A stretch of 64,000 bases of DNA from Argopecten irradians (GCF_041381155.1 NC_091142.1:40473604-40537603); one strand, 5' to 3'; shown: positions 51,201-63,611, numbered from the stretch's first letter. A program made the numbers and translations. Notes: generated from the sequence alone by a model not told the origin.

Positions 51201-53235
51201 GTACACATGTAATAATATCGTTCCCATGGAAGCGAGCAATATAACTTCGAATCTTGCAATAGCGTGCAAGTTTTTATTGAAAGGTCCGAATAATAGTTGA
51301 AAATATTATATATCCTTACATATACATGTGTAGATATGTGTAAACAAATTATGTGATAATATATAATATTGTATGTTTTATGGTCTTAAATAGTAAACTA
51401 TAATATACAATATGGTATGTTTTATGGTATTTAATGATAAACTATATTATACAATATGGTATATTTTTATGGTATTTAATGGTAAACTGTGATATACAAT
51501 ATGGTATTTTTTATGGTCTTAAATGGTAAAATATATTATACAATATGGTATGTTTTATGGTATTTAATGATAAACTGTAATATACTATATGGTATTGTGA
51601 TATACAATATGGTATTTTTTATGGTCTTAAATGGTAAAATATATTATACAATATGGTATGTTTTATGGTATTTAATGATAAACTGTAATATACTATATGG
51701 TATGTTTTTATGGTATTTAATGGTAAACTATGATATACAATATGGTATGTTTTAAGGTCTTAAATGGTAAAATATATTATACAATATGGTATGTTTTATG
51801 GTGTTTAATGGTAAACTATGATATACAATATGGTATGTTTTAAGGTCTTAAATGGTAAAATATAATATACAATATGGTATGTTTTATGGTGTTTAATGGT
51901 AAACTATGATATAAAATATGGTATGTTTCATGGTGTTTAATGGTAAACTATAATATACAATATGGTATGTTTTATGGTGTTTAATGGTAAAATATATTAT
52001 ACAATATGGTATGTTTTATGGTGTTTAATGGTAAACTATAATATACAATATGGTATGTTTTATGGTATTTAAACTATGATGTGCAATATGAGTTACCAAT
52101 TGTCGCGTTTAAAAATTTAATTAAAGAGACAATTCACTCTGGTTAATTCTTTTACATAACCAAGAAGCAAACTATGGCATAAATGTATTGTTCTACATTT
52201 CTTATGAAACATATAACATAAAATATTGACAAATTCCACGTCAATGTTTAGTATTTTAATTGATACCGCTGTAATTACAAATCGTTGTGAGGCAAGATAA
52301 TTCACCTAATAAGGTAAACACACTACTGTCAGAACGATTTGAGCAGTACTAGACAAAAGTAGCATTACTCTACGAGCAAGGGACAGGGTTCGGCATACAA
52401 GATGTTCGACCACAATGTGTAATGGCGGACAGCGAGCGAGTTTGAACATTTCACACGCATTTCACCACCATGGGCTTTTCTGGCATATCACAGTAAAACC
52501 GACTTATTTAATTTCCATTAGAACAGCGTTTTTTTCGATATATGTACACATTTTAATGTTCTCTTAGACTGAATTGTCACTTTTTACGACAGTAAATGGT
52601 AAACTGTAGTGTACATGTAATATACCTTCCTTTTCGACGTTACGGATTGTCGTTTTATAAAAAAACACCCTAAAAGGATTCGAGTAACACTATGATTATT
52701 ATTACTATGTAAGTAAAAGATATTACACGAGATAGCTTAATGACAAGTAAACGAGTTCAATACTTATATCGTACAGGAACGTCCAATCGAATGAAATATC
52801 TTATTATTTAACGATTGAAATCAACATTTAGATAGCCATACGAGTGTAAGATTCTCTTTATCACATAAGTATTTTTTAAGTATGATAAATATATTTTGGT
52901 TTGTTCTATTTAAGTAGATAAAATATGGCTTGGATAGGTTATGTCCGTCTAGTGAGACAATGGTGTGAGCATAAAGTATTCATACATTTGCTGCTCAACC
53001 AATAACGTGGTATACTAGAACAAACCAATCATATTAACTATATTCAAAGTACAATGGCTATATTGTATGTATATCTTTTGTAATGAATATATGCATGGAT
53101 TTACAAGTAATGATTTTTTTATCGTCTGCGCAGGTTTTGTTCTGGATACCGTTTTACGACAAAAGGTTTAACAGATCGCGATTGGACGCGTTGCGAGAGG
53201 CTATGACGGCTGATGTGATATCACAGGATATGTGA
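42292..53235 (+). CDS. unrecognised conserved-looking protein, about 206 aa, six exons
   Basis: Exons 42292-42488, 43306-43414, 44513-44608, 44745-44807, 50910-50963 and 53134-53235 join with matching phase (2, then 0 throughout) at GT-AG sites and end at TGA. After exon 1 the product reads WRSDSVGSDALLKDIIDTVP, then GYVRIFAFTRANWLDVMEFT, SFSSGFLPLSIPLAVILNC and VLFWIPFYDKRFNRSRLDAL. The two Ser/Pro/Leu-rich segments are hydrophobic and may contact membrane. The order 'YVRIFAF..WLDVMEFTL..HSFSSG' is loosely like DUF1499-type domains, but I cannot confirm that and give no symbol. The start is uncertain: Met at 42292 or 42367, or an unseen upstream exon. Intron 4 (6.1 kb) holds an 80-bp minisatellite, intron 2 a 24-bp one and intron 5 a 44-bp one. 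ATTAAA at 53389-53394 is a possible poly(A) signal. Confidence 0.7.
43803..44162. repeat. 24-bp minisatellite, about 15 copies
   Basis: The unit is TTAACAGACGTATTTATAAA then CGCT, very uniform, with one or two units altered near 43955-43990. Because 24 is a multiple of three, both strands show open repeats (FNRRIYKR-type frames). These are by-products, not genes. It lies in intron 2 of the gene at 42.3-53.2 kb. Confidence 0.9.
45096..46243 (-). repeat. 46-bp exact direct repeat flanking 1,056 bp
   Basis: An identical 46-bp sequence (plus strand CTGAAATAATAGTCAAGCCA ... TTATTGGT) occurs at 45096-45141 and 46198-46243. On the minus strand the first copy is followed by GTAAGAA (donor-like) and the second ends in TTATTTCAG (acceptor-like). 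The span 46197-45096 would therefore be a clean GT-AG intron whose removal leaves one copy. A CTATATAAGAG motif lies 21-31 bp upstream of the first copy on the minus strand (46274-46264). The interior is AT-rich with no gene. The repeat could be an unusually long target duplication, a segment duplication or an introner-like insertion. It lies in intron 4 of the plus-strand gene. Confidence 0.6.
47043..47198. mobile_element. 156-bp snap-back MITE
   Basis: The arms of about 70 bp are nearly perfect inverted copies: TAAGCGTTGAAGTCACTATT continues through TTTCATCGGGGTATGAAA to GAGAATC on the left and returns from GATTCACACAGTTTGC to AGTGACTCCAATGCTTA on the right. The loop is about 9 nt. The target duplication is unclear (TA or TTAA-like flanks). 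Confidence 0.75.
47790..50543. repeat. 80-bp minisatellite, about 32 copies
   Basis: The regular array runs from 47951 to 50543. The unit starts CTTTGGATACACATATTGTA, continues TTAGATTACCTACCATCCCC and TATAATATCACC, and ends TATTTTATCATTTATACAG and TGTGTTAAT. Variants alternate between ATTGTATTAG and ATTGTATAAG, ACCATCCCC and ACCATCACC, and CTTTGG and TTTTGG. One region near 50320-50390 is disturbed. A single diverged unit at about 47795-47850 (TTTATACGGTATGTTAATCT) looks like an older founder copy. Each unit holds an acceptor-like TTTATACAG. It lies in intron 4 of the plus-strand gene. Confidence 0.92.
51361..52089. repeat. 44-bp AT-rich minisatellite, about 16 copies
   Basis: The unit resembles TATGGTATGTTTTATGGTAT followed by TTAATGGTAAACTATAATATACAA, with frequent GTCTTAAATGG and GTGTTTAATGG variants and a partial unit near 51590. 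It lies in intron 5 of the plus-strand gene. The frames it opens are artefacts. Confidence 0.88.
52125..52584. mobile_element. inverted-repeat element, about 460 bp
   Basis: AGAGACAATTCACTCTGG at the left and AAAGTGACAATTCAGTCTAA (read inverted) at the right are related ends. The interior includes AATGGCGGACAGCGAGCG and is not coding. It is probably an old MITE. Confidence 0.4.
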
Positions 53236-56087
53236 AAGTGACATCATAGTTTTAAGACGATTCTATTGGACGAAATGTTGAAAGCAATGGCAGCACAACG
53301 TGTATGAATGGTGATCATGACGGCATTTTACACAATGATTATATAGTTTTGCTTCTGCACTATGAGCTGAGAATGATTAATTATTTTCATTAAAAGTATA
53401 AAAGATATTATGTAAATACTTATTTTTACAATCATTCGACTGTCTATTCCGTCTTTTCATATTACAGAGTTAGCTCCCTTGTAGGTAGATATTGATTGTT
53501 ATGTCATTATTTTGAAAGCGCAATCCCGTCGTTTTCTCTGAAAAATATGACGTTACACTCGCAAACACATGACGTCACAATTAATACCTACCCGTAAGGG
53601 TAGATAACTTTGTTATATGCAAATACAGAATAAGGTCTTTTAAATTGGCTGAAAATATCAATTTTAAAGATTTTTGCCAAAGATTTTTTATTATAATTGA
53701 TATCTCAAATGTGTAAAACATGACTTGTTATCGCCCATGTTATTTAATGCCGTTGATATTAATCTAGTCTTCTGATTATTTGATTAAAAATCGAAAATCT
53801 AACTTAGAAGATATCATATTATCATAGATATGTGATTATATACATGTTTTATATACATGTTTAACTTACTCTAGTCCAGTTATTGTATTTCAAAGTTCAT
53901 AGTACTGCAGTGTTTATTGTTGTGTCGCGATCCTTTGATAACCTGTCTATAAAGACACCTCTCTAATAAGACACATTTTTGTCTGTCCCTTGGGGTTTCT
54001 CATTACACAGGTTTGAGTGAGTATATTATTTACAATCATATTTACAAAACAGTTTTAAAAGCTTTAAGTACCAACGGACATGAAATTATATATTGTATGT
54101 GTATTGTTTTTTATTTTGTAACAAATGTGTCTAGAATTGATAATGCACATTGTATCTGCTTGCCAAGGAGTGTAAAAACAGGAAAGTGATAAAGCGTATG
54201 GAATTATGGAATTTAACTTCTTCGAAGTGGATTTTCATTGGTTGTCTTAAGTGTATATTTTATTCAGAATTTTCATAATGGTATTATTACGTGTAATTGC
54301 AATTATTGCACGTTTTGCATATGTGCGTCATATTTTTAACTGTATTTCAAGGATGCAAGTGTTTGGAAATTAATACAAAATTTGTGTTTTGAAATTAGTG
54401 GCGCATTACGCAGATAATGAAACAAGGTTAAAAAAAGATTTTTTTTTATATTCTTTCCTGTTCTGTTGGTTGCAAAGACGTATCTTAACCACTCTGCTTA
54501 AAATCCTCTGTCCATGATTAAACGACCTTGCTGCATTGGAGGCGTCATACAAGTAATTGGCCAAGCGTCATACAAGCCACGGATCGATGATTTTGGCGTT
54601 ATACAAAGTCATGGATCGAAGATTTTGGCGTCCTTAAAGTCATGAATCGATTATTTTGGCGTCATATATTTCATGAACTGATGTTTTTGGCGTCATGCAG
54701 GCCATTGATTGATGCCTTTGGCATCATACATGTCATGAACCGATGAATTTGATAGATATGTATCTTACTTACATACAATGGCACGCAAAAGAAATAATTC
54801 AAAATTTCATAATTTTTTTTTATATTATACTTTAAATTTATTGCATTTCATATTTTCCATCCTTGCCTTATAACCAGCTATCAAAATAAGTGTACAATTT
54901 TCGATGTTATGGAGAGAACGTTGATATATGCTTAAGTCTAATGTTTAATCCAATTGTTTTTGTGATATTAAAATTTGTTGAAAGGAAATGCGTTCTGTTA
55001 TCTAACACTACTCACACTTTATAGTTATTAGACCAGATTCACTCATAATGATAAATTACGTAGTGTTCTAAGCGCGAAAAGACAACAACCCTCGATTTAG
55101 ATTACTGTAACAAAATGGATTGTGAAAAAAAGTTTCCGTTTAGTTTGAATGATGAAGGTGAAGCACGTGTTCGTTTTAATTGCAGTATGATATACGGACT
55201 TTGTTGTGATATTAGGTCCTTGTGATGTATAGACTGTACAGAACAGAATGATAAATGACCAAATAAAGATGTTAGATTAATATGTGTGGTAATTTTATAC
55301 TGGCGAATCAAAGAGCGTTTGATATTTTATATTTACAATACTAACAATGCATAGGTTTTTCCCCTAAGTGAAATCAGAGCTTACAATTAAAAGTGACAAT
55401 ACTGCCAAAATAAGGATATTTAATCACAGAGCCATTTCATCATCGTACATGTGTTCCTTTTTTCATTCGTATATTTTTTCTTACATGATTTATTGATACA
55501 TATCATTTTATTCTCATTTTAACAGTTTGATTGTATTCTTCTCATTTATACTTTTTCTTACTTTAATAAAACCCTATTTCAAATTTGTTATAATGCTGAA
55601 ACATTCTCTCTCTGTCAGAACATATCCATTTACTCTCTATCACCCTTCCTCTATAAGTCTTCGTGTGGGTGTTAATAAAACTGATGTTAGTAAGTGAATA
55701 TTGCCAAGTAATTAATATTAACATGATATTCAACAATAGAAAGATGAAAGATATATAGAAACATTTCCAGTATGAAAATATATTATTTCCAGCGACTGCG
55801 GGCCCAACCTGCATTGATAATCCAGTTTTCATACAATGAAAAAGAAAAGAATCTCCAGAATTAGCGAAATGCAGCTGGTTTTGTTTTCTTCAATGTTTAG
55901 ATTGTAGGTTAAGTTTTACTTTTTATCAGTGAATTTCGTACTAAAGGTTTAAATATAGTATCTGATGGGAAAAAAAGAAAAATTTTTGGTGCTCTCGTTT
56001 CAATTTTGGTATATTATGACTATAGGAACGATAAAATACGGGTTATACAAAGATCACATTTAGACCACTTGTGGGAGCCATGTGATT

Positions 56088-56275
56088 GTGGCCGCGATGG
56101 CCGGGAGGTTAAGATGTCCCGACAAATTACCACTAGTGTAGATAATGGGTTCAAATCGTACGTGGAACAGTCGCTATGTACTGGTTGTAGGTACTGTATG
56201 TGGTTATTCTCCGAGAACTTTGGCTTTCCCCTTGTTTCTAAACTTACCAAGTTCATAAATGGACCTGGTTGTTAA
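56088..56275 (+). mobile_element. tRNA-headed SINE, diverged copy
   Basis: It starts GTGGCCGCGATGGCCGGGAG and GTTAAGATGTCCCGAC, followed by GGGTTCAAATCGT (B box). A diverged middle similar to the 39.3-kb copy follows (TTATTCTCCGAGAACTTTGG, CTTTCCCC). The 3' GACGTTAAAC end is not evident, so it is truncated or decayed. Confidence 0.6.
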
Positions 56276-56847
56276 TAGACATATTGTGTGAATCAACAAC
56301 TCAGGAAAAATGAAAACGAAATATTTTTGTACTAAAATACTGAACAATTTTACTGTAAATATATGTTTAAATATATACAAACATTCATGCATTCTGCTGA
56401 CATGTGAACGATGGTTAATGAATAATGATGAAAGCAAGATCATTCTCTGTGGTAACGATGGCGTTGTCTGAAAACATTATCAGTTAGTATTATGTAGTAT
56501 ACAAAAGGATTAATAATTACAAAGTGACAATGAACATGATTATTTTTATATACAGTGTATAATTATATATTTACAATATAAATACCCACGAAACATAAGC
56601 CTCCCAATATCACATTAATTTACGTAATTTAAAAAGATCTCTATTTCTTACTACAGTTATTTATTTTACATACTCTCAATCTACGTCTTTGCACATCCTC
56701 CCTATATCACAATGTCAATTACAACTTTCCATGCATCTTTAACAATGTATGGTTTTGAGGTTACGATGTAAATAATATTTATGACACACGTCAGTATCTA
56801 TATCCCTATTTATTTTTTATAAATACCCCCAGATCACCCTCGATATT

Positions 56848-57133
56848 CTAGGGGTTACTATAACTGCCATTATATAAACATATGGACTATGTAGTTGTAA
56901 AACTGAAGGCTCTTTATGCAGCAGCAGTTGAGGCAGGTAGTTTGTTCTGTTGATGTATATCAGTAGAATCGTATAAATGATACACAGTGTCACTTTAGGC
57001 GTCAATCTCTGTAATCGTCAAGGAAATATGTAAAGTAGGTCTGTGATTGGTCAGTTTTTTTCTCGTAAATTGCATTCAGTTTCGATATGACATAGTCTAG
57101 AGTGAATATTACTAGAGTGATAGTAACCCCTAG
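56848..57133. mobile_element. MITE, 286 bp, with CTAGGGGTTACTATMAC ends
   Basis: CTAGGGGTTACTATAAC at the left and its inverted match GTGATAGTAACCCCTAG at the right bound a non-coding interior. A relative of the right half (ATGACATAGTC..GGATAT/GAATAT..TAGTGATAGT) occurs near 36650-36700, showing a small family. Confidence 0.5.
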
Positions 57134-58047
57134 AGTATAAAGGATGCCCGTATACATACATACATACACATTTTCATATCACTGTTGCTTTACGGGTAAA
57201 CATTTAAACTTCAATAAGCCCTTATATGCAGATTCTTTGGAATGCGTAATGACAATTAACAATTAGAAACACCAAACAAATGTAACACTGTATTAGTAAA
57301 CGAAAAGTGACGCATGCCTCAATGCATTATACACATGGCGACATATGATATTTCAAATCTGACCTTTTTGGCATACGCTGTCAGTCAATGACTTATTTAC
57401 ATATTTGCATCCATCAATCATGTCGATTCAATAATTGAAGCTTTTTTCAACACGAGCAACCTCATATACAATGGTATTGTTTCGATTAATTGATTACCAC
57501 CAGTGGCAGTATATTATAACAGAAGTTATTGCTCATGAAATTTAATATCAAATTAAAGTCATCATTATATAATATCAAATTTTGAGTACCAAACAAAGTG
57601 TGATTGATGATTATTTAACGAAAGTAGGAGACATCAAATTAATTCTTCAGATTAAAAGTAATAATCTCCTTAGTCTTGTTTAATGAGGACACGATAAAAG
57701 ACTATTTTGAAAATCGACGAATAAAAGTACGCTTATACTTATACTGCAAACCAACTTATTTTCGTGTGTTATCAATTATCGCGTCTCGTAGATATCGCAA
57801 AAATTAAATGCTAATCAAATTCAAAGTTAAGTTGCCACGAAAAGTTGTTTTACAGTAAGCGATGGTGATATTCTATTCGTTGTAGCGAATTCTGTTCTTT
57901 GAAAGACATCGGATACGAATTTCAGCCAATAATATGCATTTTCGATCACTGAATCAAGACATGGCGCTAATACGCATGCCCGGAACTGGCATTATGGGAC
58001 AGTTAGCCTCCCTCTACATTTAGACACTCTCGCTAGGACGGGTCACG

Positions 58048-61000
58048 TCATTTCCTTTCGCTGGAATCATCCTTAAGGTTAGGCAGCTCGTAGATATCTT
58101 TGGTTTCCACGCTAAAGGACGAATCTGAATTGGATACTGAATCTGTGTAAAAAAGAAAGCAATATTATAAATCAAAAATATAAAAATGTGTTTGTTTTTT
58201 TCTCATTTAAAAAAAGTGTAATTTCAATAAGAAATAGTTATTATTCCAAATGGAACGACCATGCATTTGCAAATAATATTAAAACATATGTATACATTAA
58301 AATGCCAACATATATGATAAATCTCAGGTATTTTGAAGTATTCAGCTGAGTATCTATTTTATTAGAGTTCCATAATTCTCTAGTAATCACGCGTAGTTAG
58401 CATACTATACAGAACCGTTAAATTCACAGGCGAATATTTCATAGTTTACTACATAATGCATATTTACTAAATACGAAATATATGGCATATCAGCGAAGAA
58501 ACGTCAAATTTCGCGCTTTACATAATCTATTCCTATAATACAATGAACTCGTTGTTCTGACGTAAGTCAAAGAATTTCTTACTAGTTCAATGTGTAGAAA
58601 GCACAGATTTCAGTGGTTACGCGACTGAATACCAGTATATCGGAATTATTTCACCTCTTTACACTGTGTTTGATGATGCCATACATCAATAGTCATAATA
58701 AAATATTGTAATAGTGAAATATTGATAACAATCGACAATACATTTTCGGCTAAATTACTCATATTATACAGAAAAAAGTATGAATCACTTTTTAGACGGA
58801 CACCTGTGCAAGATGTATCGAATGTGTTATATGATACATTAACGACGTACGACATTTCACCGTGTATCGTTTGTGTTAACGACGTACGACATTTCACCGT
58901 GTATTGTCTGATGATCATTTATCATAGTATGACGTAACGTTCCAAATTTTTCCGGATTTTTGCAGTGAATGGCAAATTGCACAAGCCAATTTGTTCAAAG
59001 ATGAAGGCAGGGACAATAGGCAATAACAGGTATCATTCAACATATGTAGCACTTTTCCTAACTCTGACCCTGGCTGTTAATAGGTCGTTTAACTATTAAA
59101 ACTAAACCAATACTAACTCTGGCGTCTTGCGATTTGCAATAGTAAGTAATTTTTTCTTCCATTTTTAAAGTTACAAATAAATAATTGAAATAAATTGATG
59201 ATTGATGTGTACATCTATATCTTCTCAGAAACTTGTACTTTAATGATGTTGACCGTTCTCCCTTGTCAATCAACTTTAATGTGCTTCTTGACGTATGGAT
59301 TATGTGTGTGTGCTAATGACGTATGGATTATGTGTATGTGCTAATGACGTATGGATTATGTGTGTGTGCTAATGACCTATGGATTATGTGTGTGTGCTAA
59401 TGACGTATGGATTATGTGTGTGTCTTAATGACCCTATGGATTATGTGTATGTGCTAATGACCCTATGGATTATGTGTGTGTGCTAATGACCCTATAGATT
59501 ATGTGTGTGTGCTAATGACCCTATGGATTATGTGTGTGTGCTAATGACGTATGGATTATTTGTGTGTGCTAATGACCCTATGGATTATTTGTGTGTGCTA
59601 ATGACGTATGGATTATGTGTGTGTGCTAATGACGCATGGATTATGTGTGTGTGCTAATGACCCTATGGATTATTTGTGTGTGCTAATGACGTATGGATTA
59701 TGTGTGTGTGCTAATGACGTATGGATTATGTGTGTGTGTGCTAATGACGTATGGATTATGTGTGTGTGCTAATGACGTATGGATTATGTGTGTGCTAATG
59801 ACGTATGGATTATGTGTGTGTGCTCATGACCCTATGGATTATGTGTGTGTGCTAATGACGTATGGATTATGTGTGTGAGCTAATGACGTATGGATTATGT
59901 GTGTGTGCTAATGACGTATGGATTATGTGTGTGAGCTAATGACGTATGGATTATGTGTGTGAGCTAATGACGTATGGATTATGTGTGTGAGCTAATGACG
60001 TATGGATTATGTGTGTGAGCTAATGACCCTATGGATTATGTGTGTGTGCTAATGACCCTATGATTATAGACCTTATTATTGTGTGTGTGCTAATGACCCT
60101 ATAGATTATGTGTGTGTGCTAATGACCCTATGGATTATGTGTGTGTGCTAATGACGTATGGATTATGTGTGTGTGCTAATGACGTATGGATTATGTGTGT
60201 GTGCTAATGACGTATGGATTATGTGTGTGTGCTCATGACCCTATGGATTATGTGTGTGTGCTAATGACGTATGGATTATGTGTGTGTGCTAATGACGTAT
60301 GGATTATGTGTGTGTGCTAATGACGTATGGATTATGTGTGTGTGCTAATGACGTATGGATTATGTGTGTGTGCTAATGACGTATGGATTATGTGTGTGTG
60401 CTAATGACGTATGGATTATGTGTGTGTGCTAATGACGTATGGATTATGTGTGTGTGCTAATGACCCTATGGATTATGTGTGTGTGCTAATGACGTATGGA
60501 TTATGTGTGTGTGCTAATGACGTATGGATTATGTGTGTGTGCTAATGACGTATGGATTATGTGTGTGTGCTAATGACGTATGGATTATGTGTGTGTGCTA
60601 ATGACGTATGGATTATGTGTGTGTGCTAATGACCCTATGGATTATGTGTGTGTGCTAATGACCCTATGGATTATGTGTGTGTGCTAATGACGTATGGATT
60701 ATGTGTGTGTGCTAATGACCCTATGAATTATGTTTGTGTGCTAATGACGTATGGATTATGTGTGTGTGCTAATGACCCTATGGATTATGTGTGTGTGCTA
60801 ATGACCCTATGGATTATGTGTGTGTACTAATGACGTATGGATTATGTGTGTGTGCTAATGACCCTATGAATTATGTGTGTGTGCTAATGACGTATGGATT
60901 ATGTGTGTGTGCTAATGACCCTATGGATTATGTGTGTGTGCTAATGACCCTATGGATTATGTGTGTGTGCTAATGACGTATGGATTATGTGTGTGTGCTA

Positions 61001-63611
61001 ATGACGTATGGATTATGTGTGTGTGCTAATGACCCTATGGATTATGTGTGTGTGCTAATGACGTATGGATTATGTGTATGCGCTATTGACCCTATGGATG
61101 AAATATAACGTCTAACACGATAAAATCTGCTGTGGTGATGGATAACCATGGCGACCACGTTTATACAAAAAGTATAATTGATAACTTCAATATCAATCTT
61201 TAAAAGAAACAATAAAAATGTTTTCGTAGTCGCCTTAATTATGTTGAATTGAAATATAAGAGATGGTATTAAGAGCTAGATTATTGCTAAAAAATTACAA
61301 TGTATCTACATTTGTGCTAATATGTAAATGAGATTGTTTTTATCATATTACGTACTATCAAACTGTGAATATGTTAAATACATTTCGTATTTGGTTTTAT
61401 TAGAAAGGACAGCCATTTCAACTTTGCTATCAGCGTAAAAAACTGAAGTTTTTTTTTCGTGAAATTGACACCAAATTAAGTTTTTAGATTTCATTTACTG
61501 TTAATTTCTACCCAAACAATTCAAAAAGAAAATTCACGTTCTTGTTCCATATGTATGCTAAAACATTTGTTATGCCTTACTGTGTGACAAAATACAATAC
61601 GGCAGTGGGTACATCATCCTAGAGTTTCAGCGTTCAGTTACACGTTGTAGTTTGTGAATATTGCTCTGATTTAAAAAGGAAGCCTTTTTGGTACAAACAC
61701 ATAATTCCTTAAGAGCATTGTTAAATGGCTTTAGAACGATTGATTAATCATTAAGTATGTTATTTAACCACTTCAATAAATTATGCAATGAGGCATTCCT
61801 TTTATGAGTGCCTTACCTTTAACTTCAACGTCGTTGTATACGACTTTCGCTTCCGCAGGTATTTTGAAGGTGGCTCTCGGCTTCTGGTCTGGGACTAACA
61901 TTGCATCCAACAAATTGTCTGGTTGCATATGTTGGTTTACGAATGCCTTGAAATTATCTCCATTAGACTCGACATTCGGATCAATGGTTGTACTTTGCTG
62001 ACTCTTAATATTGCCTGAAGACTGTTCCTCTGGCATTACCACGGGTTCTAGCTTTTTACCGTGATTTTGTTCGACATTAGCGTTACTCTGTCCGTTATAT
62101 TCACTTCGTTGAGGGAGACCAAGAGGTGAATATGTATTAATTTCCCGTACATTATTCTGATAGGCTTCATTTTGTACTCCGTTTTGCTGATTTAAATTCA
62201 GTTGATTTAACTGAACAACGTTTTGTCGACCTTGCAGCTGTTGCAGTTGCTGAAGTCGTTGTAGCTGTTGTAGTAAAACTTGCTCGTGCTGCTGTTGTTT
62301 ACGAGAATTTTCTATACGGTTCCACGCTATGTCTCCTGGTTGCAATGGAGAGCTCTGCGATAGCAGAATTACTGGCGGTTCCGTAGTCGACGGAATGGCC
62401 CAGACCGGTCCGTTAAAAACAGCTCGATCCGGGTTAATTTTCTCAGACAATTCGTAGGCAGCCTTAATATCATTATAAAGACGGAGTTTGTCTTTGGTCA
62501 AGGACGGCTCCTTAGTATTGATAAGAGCCTCTGGTGTCTGTCCGAGAGATTTCAGAGGATCACTGGTTGGATTAGGCATTTGTTTTACCCTCTCAACGAA
62601 ATTCATTTCTTGGTTCAGAGGCGGACCTTGTTCTGGTTTAAGGATATCATACGGCTCCGTGCTAACGCCCTGCAGACTGTTACCTTGCCGACCGTTGTCA
62701 TAAATAGTTGCCTGTTTCAGTGATGCCACACTGTTTTCATACATACTGTTAGAAATGCTGTTACTTTTGCTCACTAATGATTCCATCACAGTCTTGAGGA
62801 CTAATTCATCGGGGTTAACGGTTGGTGCCATGCCTTCCACGGGGAATAACGACGACGTTTGTTTCTGGCTTGACTTCATCTCTTTAGCTTTCTTCAGCAT
62901 CAACTGTTCTAACGTATACGGATCCATAAACTCAACCGTTCTCTGTTTGATTATAAAATCTTTACTTCCTTGAGAAGGCTTTGAATCTGTTATTCCGTTT
63001 TCTTTGTCAGGTTTTGGATCTGATGGTATTATTGGATGAGTCATCTTTTCGCTTGTTAATGACGAGACCCCAGCAGATTTTTGTAAAGGTGTACGTGCAG
63101 TAGGTGGATCTCTGTAGTCCTTTAGCTCCCGAAACACCTTTTCGATATCTTTGTTATCTAAAGGACTTATGTTACCAGATTTTTTCTTTTGTTGCTTTCT
63201 TTTCTTCAAAAGTTGTTCTCGTATACTTTTATATACACTTCTTTTAAGTAGTTTTGTCGATTGATTTGGATATCTAATAGACTTTAATTTGCTTTGCAAC
63301 CTCTTATAATGATTTCCAAATTTATCTCCAGTTTCAACAAAGCTCAAACCTGGCGAAAGTGGATAGGATCTAGTTTGGATCTGTAATCTGTTGATGCCCT
63401 TACGAGCTGGCTTGAAACTTGACATTTTTGTCTTCATGCTATTGAGAATCAGAATGAGTTTCCAGAAAGCATGATCACTGAAGGGCGCAGGCGTTGGTGG
63501 TTGTTTCCATTGCATGGCAGACTCAAATGTCCTTGGTGCTTGAAATAATCTGGATTTGGACATACCAAAGTTCTGATTCGTTCTCGAGGTTCGGGCGCCA
63601 TGTCCATGCAT
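58048..63611 (-). CDS. unrecognised Gln-rich, low-complexity protein, about 629 aa
   Basis: Two minus-strand exons, 63611-61817 (donor AAAG|GTAAGG) and 58142-58048 (acceptor TTTTTTACACAG), join in phase 1 and end at TGA. The product is about 629 aa. Seen: a basic cluster KKRKQQKKK at about residues 136-144 that could serve for nuclear import, long Ser/Thr/Pro- and Asn-rich stretches, a Gln/Leu-rich stretch (LLQQLQRLQQLQQLQGRQ) at about 440-460 that may form a coiled coil, and an acidic Ser-rich end (DSVSNSDSSFSVE ... DDSSERK). The one ordered-looking segment is around INPDRAVFNGPVWAIP. No family is recognised, and it is probably lineage-specific (inference). The first Met is uncertain: the frame stays open a little upstream and an acceptor-like CTATTCCAG at about 63637 could join an earlier exon outside the window. 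The single intron holds the 28-bp minisatellite. Confidence 0.72.
58837..58905. repeat. short direct duplication in intron
   Basis: TTAACGACGTACGACATTTC followed by ACCGTGTAT occurs twice (about 58839 and 58877), separated by TCGTTTGTG. Intronic, no gene. Confidence 0.65.
59289..61098. repeat. 28/29-bp minisatellite, about 64 copies
   Basis: The unit is CTAATGACGTATGGATTATG then TGTGTGTG (28 bp), with a 29-bp variant carrying GACCCTATGG. The two variants are interspersed in blocks. Each GACGT unit carries a TGACGTAT CRE-like motif beside a TG run. It lies in the intron of the minus-strand gene (61816-58143). The cysteine/methionine-rich frames it opens are artefacts. Confidence 0.92.

Larger units (their letters stand above)
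53236..58047. other. intergenic, no gene seen; scattered repeats
   Basis: No supported exon on either strand. A degenerate tandem repeat of about 40 bp (TTTTGGCGTCATACA ... CATGAATCGATGAT) runs from about 54535 to 54760, about six copies. TGACGTCA occurs at about 53570. The SINE copy (56088) and a MITE (56848) are listed separately. The remainder is AT-rich. Confidence 0.45.

Noticed and set aside
50150-51755. Frames of 88-113 codons within the 80-bp and 44-bp arrays
   Set aside because: Pure tandem-repeat translations of AT-rich DNA with no splice or start context.
59693-60973. Cys/Met-rich frames (VCVLMTYGLC repeats) as metallothionein-like proteins
   Set aside because: They are translations of the 28-bp TG-rich minisatellite and lie in an intron on the opposite strand to the real gene.
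61804-62973. Plus-strand frames opposite the 58-63.6 kb gene
   Set aside because: They are shadows of the 598-codon minus-strand exon with no independent support.
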